The notes under the pieces are model-generated. The model did no database searches, was not told the origin of the DNA, and was given only the letters and a program-made list of their open reading frames with translations. Positions 37,151 to 43,429 of a DNA stretch of 43,429 bases are shown here, piece by piece. Position numbers and translations under genes: made by a program. The first letter of the stretch is position 1. Every line of letters starts with the position of its first letter. Source of the stretch: Rhizobiales bacterium 65-79 (GTDB lineage: Bacteria; Pseudomonadota; Alphaproteobacteria; Rhizobiales; Rhizobiaceae); contig MKRJ01000047.1 in NCBI GenBank assembly GCA_001896885.1, positions 1 through 43,429 on the forward strand, written 5' to 3'.

Positions 37151-37192
37151 TTGCTCCGTACCACCCGAATCAGGTTCCCTCTCGCGGAGCAA
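37151..37192 (-). ncRNA. Probable xanthine-I (NMT1-motif) riboswitch
   Basis: Leader RNA of the NCS2 gene on the minus strand. An 8-bp perfect stem TTGCTCCG/CGGAGCAA (37185-37192 with 37151-37158) encloses a large asymmetric internal loop (CGAGAGGGA on one side, GGTA on the other) and a short inner stem ACCT/GGGT around GATTC. Two stems joined by a conserved purine-rich internal loop, of about 42 nt, with GGAACC and GGGTGGTAC sequences, correspond to what I recall of the NMT1 motif that senses xanthine and urate. The ribosome site GGAGG (37141-37145) follows six bases later. The fold is seen directly; the class assignment is from memory. Confidence 0.6.
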
Positions 37193-37259
37193 TGGTGCAG
37201 GATTACCTTCGCGCGGCGCGCGCGCCATCAAGAAAGCGTTGAAATTTACGTTCGGTTTT

Positions 37260-38070
<811 letters not shown>

Positions 38071-38120
38071 TACGGCCAAGTTCGCCCGACGAAGCGGGCG
38101 CCCGCCGGTGGGAAACCCTC
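38071..38120 (+). repeat. Dispersed repeat family C, copy 1
   Basis: A stretch beginning TACGGCCAAGTTCGCCCGAC and continuing GAAGCGGGCGCCCGCCGGTG then GGAAACCCTCC resembles another at about 39815-39862 (TACGCCAAGTCCGCCAGACG, ACGCGGGAGCCCGCCAGCGG, GAAATCTCC). About three quarters of the bases agree, and both are next to genes of the exoR neighbourhood, so they are probably copies of one element. Confidence 0.6.
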
Positions 38121-38396
38121 CGGGCCGGGTGAATTCCGGCAGAACGCTTCCATTTAACATGAAAGGCTCCAGGACCTCTGCACCTCACCCCGTGGGAGAG
38201 GACAGGCTGGTCGCGCCGCTCGACACCCGTCCTCACCCCCTTCAGGGGGAGAGGTGCCGAGCGAAGCGAGGCGGAGAGGGGGTATGCATCGCCATCCGCG
38301 ATTGACCCCTCCTGAAAGGCATGGATCAGGCTGACCGGGCACAGGGGAAGAGCTCAATCGCGCACGACCGGGAAGCTCCGATCCCGAGGGAAGCCC
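38121..38396. repeat. Gene-free stretch with family B repeat, between xth and exoR
   Basis: No gene is seen. At about 38230-38281 is CCTCACCCCCTTCAGGGGGA followed by GAGGTGCCGAGCGAAGCGAG and GCGGAGAGGGGG, resembling the sequence at 40660-40730 in the opposite direction. This is the common rhizobial intergenic type in which C-rich and G-rich arms alternate around a GAAGCG core. Confidence 0.6.
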
Positions 38397-39203
38397 CTAT
38401 TTGGCCTCGTCGGTATCGCCCTCGCGCATGCTGTCGGCGAGCGCGATCGCGGTGCGGCGGTCGCCTTCGCCGGCGAGCGCGAAGGCCTCTTCCTGCATCT
38501 GGCGTATCCATGGCAGGTCCGCCGCCGGGGCGTGGCTCAGCGCCTCCGTCATCATCGCCAGCCCGCGCACGATCTTGCCGCTCTGGAAAAGCAGGTTGCC
38601 GAGCGTGGCCTGCGCGCCGGCATGTCCCTTCTCGGCGGCAAGCTGCAGCCAGCGCCCGGCCTGCTTGATCGAGGCCTTCACGCCGTCGCCGTTGAGGAAC
38701 ATCTTGCCGAGCTCGAACTGCGCGGCCGGGTTGCGGTAGGTGGCGGCGGCACGCATGTAGAAATCCTGCGCAGCGCTCATGTTGGGCGCGACCGGCGAGC
38801 CGGGTATCCCCGTCCGCGAATAGTTGCCGAGCGCCACCAGAGCGTCGGAGACGTAGCTCTCGTCGGGGCTGCCCGGCTGCACGTCGTCCTCGACGATCTG
38901 GCTGAAGAACTTGTAGGCTTCGTAATCGTTCTGCGCGACGCCGTCGCCGGAGGCGTACATCTTGGCGAGCTTCCAGCTCGCGCCCACCTGTCCCTTGTCG
39001 GCGGCGTAGCGGTAGGCCTCCACCGCCTCTTCCTTGTCGCCCTTCTTGTAGGCCGAGAAGCCGAGCCGGAAGACGGCCCAGGGGCTCTTCTTCTCCTTCT
39101 CGAAGCCCTTGGCGTCGAAGGCGTGGGCAAGACCGCTCGCCGCCATCGCGGCGGCCATGACAAGTCCGAAAAGGACGGTCCGCTTGGCGCTAGAAATCGG
39201 CAT
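38397..39203 (-). CDS. exoR: ExoR, periplasmic Sel1-repeat negative regulator of exopolysaccharide
   Basis: The 268-residue product has a signal peptide (MPISSAKRTVLFGLVMAAAM, cleavage near AHAF) and several Sel1-like tetratricopeptide repeats (KKGDKEEAVEAYRYAADKGQ, LAKMYASGDGVAQNDYEAYK, AQFELGKMFLNGDGVKASIK, AGAQATLGNLLFQSGKIVRG). Length and sequence closely follow rhizobial ExoR, which in Sinorhizobium binds and inhibits the ExoS sensor kinase in the periplasm, so that loss raises succinoglycan and lowers motility. Whether ExoS/ChvI are present cannot be seen in this window. The start is at 39203; a 778-base gene-free stretch lies upstream. Confidence 0.88.
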   Translation of the reverse strand: MPISSAKRTVLFGLVMAAAMAASGLAHAFDAKGFEKEKKSPWAVFRLGFSAYKKGDKEEAVEAYRYAADKGQVGASWKLAKMYASGDGVAQNDYEAYKFFSQIVEDDVQPGSPDESYVSDALVALGNYSRTGIPGSPVAPNMSAAQDFYMRAAATYRNPAAQFELGKMFLNGDGVKASIKQAGRWLQLAAEKGHAGAQATLGNLLFQSGKIVRGLAMMTEALSHAPAADLPWIRQMQEEAFALAGEGDRRTAIALADSMREGDTDEAK

Positions 39204-39981
39204 GGCAGCGTATGTCTTTCGCCCCGCCCGGAGGCGTCGCGGCGCGGCGACGTGCCGATCCGGCCGTCCCGTGCCGGCTGGTCCACTTCGCCTTCGAATT
39301 CGCCTTCGCGTCCATCACGGTTCCCGCCGCGTCAATCGCGGCCTGTTCCCCTGCAGCGCTTCAAACCGCCGCACCCCTTGAGCCTTCGAGGTGCGCCGGG
39401 TTTATGGCGGGAAATAGGCGATACCGCCCCCGCCGCCGCTTGCCGCAATCCTTACCGAAAAGGTGTTGCTGAATCGTCACAATGCGTGAACAGGCCCGAA
39501 ATCGACTGCCTGCGCGCATCCAAAACCCTCGCAAGCAATATCAATAGAAGACGGCAAGGCATTGAAAAAATTGAATAATAAATTTCTGCACCCGAACCCG
39601 GGAGGCGGCCGTCCTGATCCAATAGTGCTTGAACAGGTGAAGCTTGCGGTCGCCCAGAAAGAGCGCCGTTCACCCCATCCGGACATGGCGGCGCAAGAGC
39701 ACATACCGTTAAGATCCGGTTACCCCCGGAGCCCTTCAGAGCCGGCTGGAAGCAGTTCTGTTTCCCGGATGGCGAGGCGATCCGCCAGAAGGGCGGCGCG
39801 GGGCGTACCGATACTACGCCAAGTCCGCCAGACGACGCGGGAGCCCGCCAGCGGGAAATCTCCCCGTCGATTTGCTTTCGCAAACCGACGAGACTGATAA
39901 GTGCCGGTCGTCCTTCCGCAGGCGAAGCCCGCGGGCGACTGGTGGGCCGGAAGCAGAACGTCCCCCAAGCCCCGAAAGGCT
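39204..39981. other. Gene-free stretch between exoR and ssb, with repeat family C copy 2
   Basis: No gene is convincing in this 778-base region. Positions about 39815-39862 hold copy 2 of family C (see 38071). A notably AT-rich pocket occurs at about 39541-39590 (AATTGAATAATAAATTTC) within otherwise GC-rich DNA, perhaps a promoter-like or horizontally derived segment. The exoR promoter is expected in the left part. ORFs seen here on both strands lack codon character and ribosome sites. Confidence 0.5.
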
Positions 39982-40476
39982 CTAGAACGGGATCTCGTCG
40001 TCGAGGTCGCGGCCGAAGCCGCCGCCTCCGCCGCCGCCGCGATCACCCGGCGCGGACTGGCCGAAATCCGAACCGCCGCGACCCTGGCCGCCACCGCTGT
40101 AGCCGACCTGGCTGTCGCCCTGCCCGCGCGAATCCAGCATCTGCAGCTCGCCGCGGAACTTCTGCAGCACGATCTCGGTCGAATAGCGTTCCTGCCCGGA
40201 CTGGTCCTGCCATTTGCGCGTCTGCAGCTGGCCTTCGATATAGACCTTCGCGCCCTTCTTCAGATATTGCTCGGCGACCTTGGCGAGGTTGTCGTTGAAG
40301 ATGACGACCCGGTGCCATTCGGTACGCTCCTGCCGGTCGCCGCTGTTCTTGTCGCGCCAGGTCTCGGTCGTGGCCACCCTCAGATTGACGACCGGATCGC
40401 CCGAATTCAGCCGCCTTATCTCCGGGTCCGCCCCCAGATTGCCGACCAGGATGACCTTGTTCACGCTACCCGCCAT
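39982..40476 (-). CDS. ssb: Single-stranded DNA-binding protein
   Basis: The 164-residue SSB coats single-stranded DNA in replication and repair. The OB-fold core runs through residues 1-110 ([40 protein letters not shown], the [18 protein letters not shown] strand), followed by a Gly-rich linker and the acidic tip DDEIPF that docks repair enzymes. The start at 40476 follows GGAGAAGCGTC; the open frame further upstream is not used. A LexA-type box lies 95 bases upstream. In other genomes uvrA is the divergent neighbour, but here it is about 2.5 kb away, with an inserted operon between. Confidence 0.96.
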   Translation of the reverse strand: MAGSVNKVILVGNLGADPEIRRLNSGDPVVNLRVATTETWRDKNSGDRQERTEWHRVVIFNDNLAKVAEQYLKKGAKVYIEGQLQTRKWQDQSGQERYSTEIVLQKFRGELQMLDSRGQGDSQVGYSGGGQGRGGSDFGQSAPGDRGGGGGGGFGRDLDDEIPF

Positions 40477-40570
40477 GACGCTTCTCCACGCTTGTCCGAA
40501 ACCGAGCCTTCTTCGCACCGACGGGCCGGCGAGTCGATGATCCGGCCATCGCCCGTCCACAGTCATTTCC

Positions 40571-40585
40571 GTTCTATATTTGTTC
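40571..40585 (-). promoter_or_regulatory. SOS (LexA) box upstream of ssb
   Basis: GTTC-TATATTT-GTTC matches the alphaproteobacterial LexA consensus GTTC-N7-GTTC exactly. It is 95 bases upstream of the ssb start, a place from which LexA would block its promoter. Confidence 0.8.
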
Positions 40586-40649
40586 TAGGCAAGAGCGTTT
40601 CGGTCGTCAAGTTCCGATCCGGCACCCGCCAGGCTCCGCGCGGGGAGTA

Positions 40650-40800
40650 GCGCCAGGGCCGCTCCCCTCTCCGCCCGCTTCGCGGGCACCTCTCCCCCAC
40701 TTCGAGGGGCGAGCAAAGGAGCCAGGCGTGCCACCCCTTTTCCTCCCCCTTCAGGGGAGCGGTTTCGAGGCGAAGCCGGGACGGAAAGGGGCAATTCCCA
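40650..40800. repeat. Family B palindromic repeat between ssb and arsR-type gene
   Basis: The 402-base gap between ssb and the ArsR gene contains the SOS box near its left end and, from about 40650 to 40800, alternating palindromic pieces (GCTCCCCTCTCCGCCCGCTT, CGCGGGCACCTCTCCCCCAC, CCTCCCCCTTCAGGGGAGCG) that resemble those at 38230-38281 in opposite orientation. No further gene is seen in the gap. Confidence 0.6.
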
Positions 40801-40835
40801 TTTCCGGCTCACAGCCGATCCGCATCCCGCATCGA

Positions 40836-40870
40836 ATAAGCCCTTGCTTATCTGATAAGCCTCTGCTTAT
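40836..40870 (+). promoter_or_regulatory. Two tandem inverted repeats, probable ArsR operator
   Basis: Two copies of ATAAGC-N4-GCTTAT lie at 40836-40851 and 40855-40870, spaced 19 bases apart (nearly two helical turns), ending eight bases before the ArsR start codon. Both half-sites are identical in the two copies; the spacers are CCTT and CTCT. This symmetry is the usual form of ArsR/SmtB-type operators, so the regulator probably binds here and represses its own operon. Confidence 0.75.
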
Positions 40871-40878
40871 GTGTATGC

Positions 40879-41199
40879 ATGATCGACGCCGAATCGGAAA
40901 TCTTCCGCGCCCTTGCCGACCCGACCCGCCGCGCCGTCTACCAGCGGCTCGCCGGCCGCGAGCTGAGCGTGTCGGAACTGCGCCAAGGGCTGGAAATCTC
41001 CCAGCCGGCCGTGTCGCAGCATCTGGCGGTGCTGCGCGGCGCCGGGCTGGTCGGCGAGCGCCGCCAGGGCCGCTTCGCCTTTTACCGGATCGAGCCCGCC
41101 GGGCTCGCGCCGCTGATCGACTGGGTGGCGCGCTACCAGGCCTTCTGGCCGGAGCGCGTGGAGAAACTGAAGGAACTCCTGAAGGAGATGGACCAATGA
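40879..41199 (+). CDS. ArsR-family transcriptional regulator
   Basis: A 106-residue winged-helix repressor. The recognition helix region reads LSVSELRQGLEISQPAVSQH (residues about 35-54), then LAVLRGAGLVGERRQGRFAF and the wing. The metal-binding Cys pairs of classic ArsR are absent, so it is not a metal sensor; the ArsR group that pairs with SRPBCC proteins (often called SdpR-like) fits. Its stop overlaps the SRPBCC start by ATGA. Two identical inverted repeats just upstream suggest autoregulation. No good ribosome site is seen before the ATG; a purine run is absent, and the transcript may be nearly leaderless. Confidence 0.9.
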   Translation: MIDAESEIFRALADPTRRAVYQRLAGRELSVSELRQGLEISQPAVSQHLAVLRGAGLVGERRQGRFAFYRIEPAGLAPLIDWVARYQAFWPERVEKLKELLKEMDQ

Positions 41200-41642
41200 A
41201 GAGCGACGGCCGGAAAGACGAGGTTCGTTTCGAGACCGAACTTGACGCGCCGCCCGAAAAGGTCTGGCGCGCCCTCACCGTGCCGGAATATGTCGCCCGC
41301 TGGCTGGCGCCGGCCGATATGGGACCGGAGGAAGGCGGCGCCTTCCGCCTCGAAGGCGAGGACGGCGGGATCGACTGCCGGATCGTCGAAGCGACCCGGC
41401 CGCACCTGCTCCGCTATTCCTGGCGCGAGGAAGGCGGACCGGACAGCCTCGTCAGTTTCCGGCTCGCCGCGACCGAGGCCGGCGGAACCCGCCTGACCAT
41501 CGTCCATAGCGGTCTCGCCCGCCCTGCCCTGCCGGCGCTGCGCATCGCCGGCGTCTCCGGCTGCCGCATGTCGCTCGGCGCGAAGCGTTCCGGCCCTTCG
41601 ATGATCGCCGCGAACGAGCCCGCGATGGCGATGGCGGCCTGA
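41196..41642 (+). CDS. SRPBCC-family protein (AHSA1-like)
   Basis: A 148-residue START-like fold protein paired with the ArsR regulator, a conserved pairing in many bacteria. Features: RFETELDAPPEKVWRALTVP, EYVARWLAPADMGPEEGGAF and the RLTIVHSGL strand. The last ~30 residues (ALRIAGVSGCRMSLGAKRSG) depart from the family's usual C-terminal helix, which normally continues with G-W-x-x-x-L and a longer helix; the end may be altered. A related but separate SRPBCC gene is at 11610. The start overlaps arsR by four bases and clpP follows after 12 bases, so three genes form an operon. Ligand unknown. Confidence 0.87.
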   Translation: MKSDGRKDEVRFETELDAPPEKVWRALTVPEYVARWLAPADMGPEEGGAFRLEGEDGGIDCRIVEATRPHLLRYSWREEGGPDSLVSFRLAATEAGGTRLTIVHSGLARPALPALRIAGVSGCRMSLGAKRSGPSMIAANEPAMAMAA

Positions 41643-41654
41643 AGGAGAAGAGCC

Positions 41655-42260
41655 ATGTCCAACAATCTCGTGCCGATGGTGATCGAGCAGTCGAGCCGCG
41701 GCGAGCGCGCCTTCGACATCTTCTCGCGGCTGCTGCGCGAGCGCATCATCTTCGTGAACGGTCCGATCGAGGATGGCATGGCGGCGCTGGTCTGCGCGCA
41801 GCTTCTGTCGCTGGAATCCGACAACCCCAACAAGGAGGTGGCGCTCTACATCAACTCGCCCGGCGGCATGGTGACCAGCGGCTTCGCCATCTACGACACG
41901 ATGCGCTACATCAGGTGCCCGGTCTCGACGGTCTGCATCGGCACGGCGCGCTCCATGGCGTCCTTCCTGCTGATGGCCGGCACGCCGGGGCGGCGCATCG
42001 CGCTTCCCAACTCCAGCGTCGTCGTCCACCAGCCGCTCGGCGGCTTCCAGGGGCAGGCCTCCGACATCGAGCGCCATGCGGAGGACATCGTGAAGACCAA
42101 GAGGCGCATGATCGCGCTCTACGCCGAGCATTGCGGACGCACGACCGAGGAGGTCGAGCGCACGCTGGACCGCGACTATTTCATGACCGCCGACGAGGCG
42201 AAGGCCTGGGGCATCGTCGACCACGTCTATGACACGCGGAAGGACGGGATGGCGGCGTGA
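41655..42260 (+). CDS. clpP: ATP-dependent Clp protease proteolytic subunit paralogue
   Basis: A 201-residue serine protease subunit that assembles as heptamer rings with ClpX or ClpA. The catalytic triad is intact: S100 in [12 protein letters not shown]125 in [10 protein letters not shown], and D174 in DRDYFMT. The sequence near the active site is GTARSMAS, whereas main ClpP has GQAASMGA, so this is probably a secondary paralogue of the kind rhizobia carry in addition to the clpP-clpX-lon locus, which is not here. It lies 12 bases after the SRPBCC gene and follows GAAGGAGAAGAGCC, a good ribosome site, so ArsR probably controls it. That would be an unusual control of a Clp paralogue. Confidence 0.92.
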   Translation: MSNNLVPMVIEQSSRGERAFDIFSRLLRERIIFVNGPIEDGMAALVCAQLLSLESDNPNKEVALYINSPGGMVTSGFAIYDTMRYIRCPVSTVCIGTARSMASFLLMAGTPGRRIALPNSSVVVHQPLGGFQGQASDIERHAEDIVKTKRRMIALYAEHCGRTTEEVERTLDRDYFMTADEAKAWGIVDHVYDTRKDGMAA

Positions 42261-42315
42261 GACCGGCGCGATCCAGGGATCAATGGGCGTTATATCTAAA
42301 GCTCATGGGCGTCAT

Positions 42316-42356
42316 CGTGCGTCCTTCGAGGCTCAGCGAGCCTCGAAGGACGCACG
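42316..42356. repeat. Perfect 18-bp palindrome, dispersed repeat type
   Basis: CGTGCGTCCTTCGAGGCT (42316-42333) pairs perfectly with AGCCTCGAAGGACGCACG (42339-42356) around CAGCG. GTCCTTCGAGGCTC-type hairpins are widespread in rhizobial intergenic DNA. It is 55 bases after the clpP stop and may also halt transcription, although no T run follows. Confidence 0.8.
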
Positions 42357-42856
42357 GCCAGACGACCTCGAAGGAGGCCACCCTCTGCCACGACCTCCTC
42401 CGCCAAAAACTCGGCCCCGCCGCCGGATTCCTCCGGTCGCGCGGGGCCCTTGTGGTTTGACCATCATTCGCCGGCCATCCTGCCGGCGTGTTCTCTCGGA
42501 TGCGTCGCGGTGTTCAGCCGCAGATCCGACCAGTAGTCTCTGCGATGTGGGGGATATCGACAGCCGGCTTCAGCGCCCTCGGGCGTGATCTAGGCTTGCC
42601 GCGGCCCTGCGCTTCGGCAGAGCCGAACGGGACTGTCCGGTGGATTCATGCCTCGCTCCTCTGTCCGTTTCCTCAACGTCCATCGATGCCCGGTTCGCGC
42701 GGCTTGCGGCGCCTCGCAAGGTCCGGATGACGGCGAACCGCATCAATCGAGACGAAGCCATTCTGGTACCGCCGGGCCGCTTCGTCAAACCCTTCGGGCG
42801 AATGTTACAGCGAATGTGATCGCGCTCGCCTCCTGCCACCACGCTGTCAGGAGGCC

Positions 42857-42871
42857 GTTCGACCTTTGTTC
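42857..42871 (+). promoter_or_regulatory. SOS (LexA) box upstream of uvrA
   Basis: GTTC-GACCTTT-GTTC fits the GTTC-N7-GTTC consensus exactly. It is 142 bases upstream of the uvrA start. Together with the box at 40571-40585 it shows that ssb and uvrA are each under SOS control although separated. Confidence 0.78.
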
Positions 42872-43012
42872 TTCGCGCTTGCCCCCTCAGGCGGTAAGCG
42901 GCTAAATCTCCGAAGGAGGCGCGCGGCTCGACGCGGCGGCGAAAATACCTACATGAGGACTGGCCGGCTTTCAGCCCGGCCATCCCGACATTCCGGACGA
43001 GAAAGCGGCGAC

Positions 43013-43429
43013 ATGGCCGAACATAAGATGATTTCGGTTCGCGGCGCCCGCGAGCACAATCTCAAGAACGTCGATCTCGACATCCCCCGCGACAGCCTGA
43101 CCGTCATGACCGGCCTGTCGGGGTCGGGCAAGTCCTCGCTCGCCTTCGACACGATCTATGCCGAGGGCCAGCGCCGCTATGTCGAGAGCCTGTCGGCCTA
43201 TGCGCGCCAGTTCCTGGAGATGATGCAGAAGCCGGACGTCGACCAGATCGACGGCTTGTCGCCTGCCATCTCCATCGAGCAGAAGACGACCTCGCGCAAC
43301 CCGCGCTCGACCGTCGGCACCGTCACCGAGATCTACGACTACATGCGGCTGCTCTTCGCCCGCGTCGGCATCCCCTATTCGCCGGCGACCGGCCTGCCGA
43401 TCGAGAGCCAGACGGTCAGCCAGATGGTC
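43013..43429 (+). CDS. uvrA: Excinuclease ABC subunit A (5' part, cut by the window edge)
   Basis: The first 139 codons of UvrA, the damage-sensing ATPase of nucleotide-excision repair. [20 protein letters not shown] leads into the Walker A loop [20 protein letters not shown]; then [14 protein letters not shown], the [20 protein letters not shown] stretch and [20 protein letters not shown], all strongly conserved. The ATG at 43013 follows GAGAAAGCGGCGAC. The reading frame continues off the right edge. A LexA box precedes it. The usual divergent neighbour ssb is displaced by about 2.5 kb. Confidence 0.97.
   Translation, partial: MAEHKMISVRGAREHNLKNVDLDIPRDSLTVMTGLSGSGKSSLAFDTIYAEGQRRYVESLSAYARQFLEMMQKPDVDQIDGLSPAISIEQKTTSRNPRSTVGTVTEIYDYMRLLFARVGIPYSPATGLPIESQTVSQMV

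Larger units (their letters stand above)
42261..43012. other. Gene-free stretch between clpP and uvrA, with palindrome and SOS box
   Basis: No gene is supported in these 752 bases. A perfect 18-bp palindrome is at 42316-42356 and the uvrA SOS box at 42857-42871. In between is low-complexity GC-rich sequence with no clear pattern. An ORF of 137 codons on the minus strand is not convincing. A tiny open frame at 42727-42819 ([19 protein letters not shown]) is preceded by GGTCCGG only and is not claimed. Confidence 0.5.

Noticed and set aside
39452-39883. Minus-strand open frame of 143 codons between exoR and ssb
   Set aside because: Overlaps a dispersed repeat and an AT-rich pocket; no motif and no ribosome site.
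42570-42983. Minus-strand open frame of 137 codons before uvrA
   Set aside because: Covers the uvrA SOS box and lacks a ribosome site; composition is not coding-like.

Overview
The window is GC-rich chromosomal DNA of an alphaproteobacterium in the order Hyphomicrobiales (Rhizobiales), most like a Mesorhizobium or other Phyllobacteriaceae relative. The clues are an ExoR-type Sel1-repeat regulator, the gene run dgt-argS-SPOR protein-nagZ-scpA-scpB-tatABC, alphaproteobacterial LexA boxes (GTTC-N7-GTTC) upstream of ssb and uvrA, and several families of palindromic intergenic repeats. This assignment comes from recognising families and gene order; no database search was run.

Layout. Positions 1-480 hold a possible IS21-type end and a tRNA-Ile2(CAU) gene. 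Positions 582-4971 code for envelope and exported proteins (SIMPL protein, a small secreted protein, a YcgN-type cysteine-cluster protein and a large low-complexity OmpA-family lipoprotein-like protein). Positions 5130-9005 are a sugar-type ABC importer operon (binding protein, ATPase, permease) ending in an HSDL2-like dehydrogenase, with a palindromic repeat between the binding protein and ATPase genes. Positions 9103-10801 are a divergent pair of surface-polysaccharide enzymes. Positions 11018-17107 are a group of small stress and housekeeping genes (GFA, SRPBCC, universal stress protein, FKBP, HlyU, YjbQ and a CPA2 antiporter with USP domains). Positions 17136-19693 are accessory: a Uma2 nuclease-fold protein, an orphan cyanophycin-synthetase-like Mur ligase, and a DUF2442 gene translationally coupled to a frameshifted DUF4160 gene.

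From 19706 to 33768 almost everything is on the minus strand: rpoD, then the Tat export operon, scpAB, nagZ, a ~1000-residue SPOR protein, argS and dgt. The rpoD/tatC junction is unusual, because dnaG (normally beside rpoD) and serS (normally beside tatC) are both absent. On the plus strand erpA starts divergently from dgt. A small GIY-YIG nuclease gene at 34396-34683 lies between two inverted ~77-bp copies of a palindromic element. It is followed by an SH3-domain protein, an NCS2 xanthine/urate-type permease with a probable xanthine-I (NMT1) riboswitch in its leader, xth, exoR and ssb.

The right end separates ssb from uvrA, which are usually divergent neighbours. Between them sits an ArsR-SRPBCC-ClpP operon preceded by two identical-geometry inverted repeats that look like the ArsR operator. 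Both ssb and uvrA keep their own SOS box. uvrA runs off the right edge. Points most worth a second look are the repeat-flanked GIY-YIG cassette, the riboswitch, the ArsR/ClpP operon with its double operator, and the orphan Mur ligase with no good canonical start.
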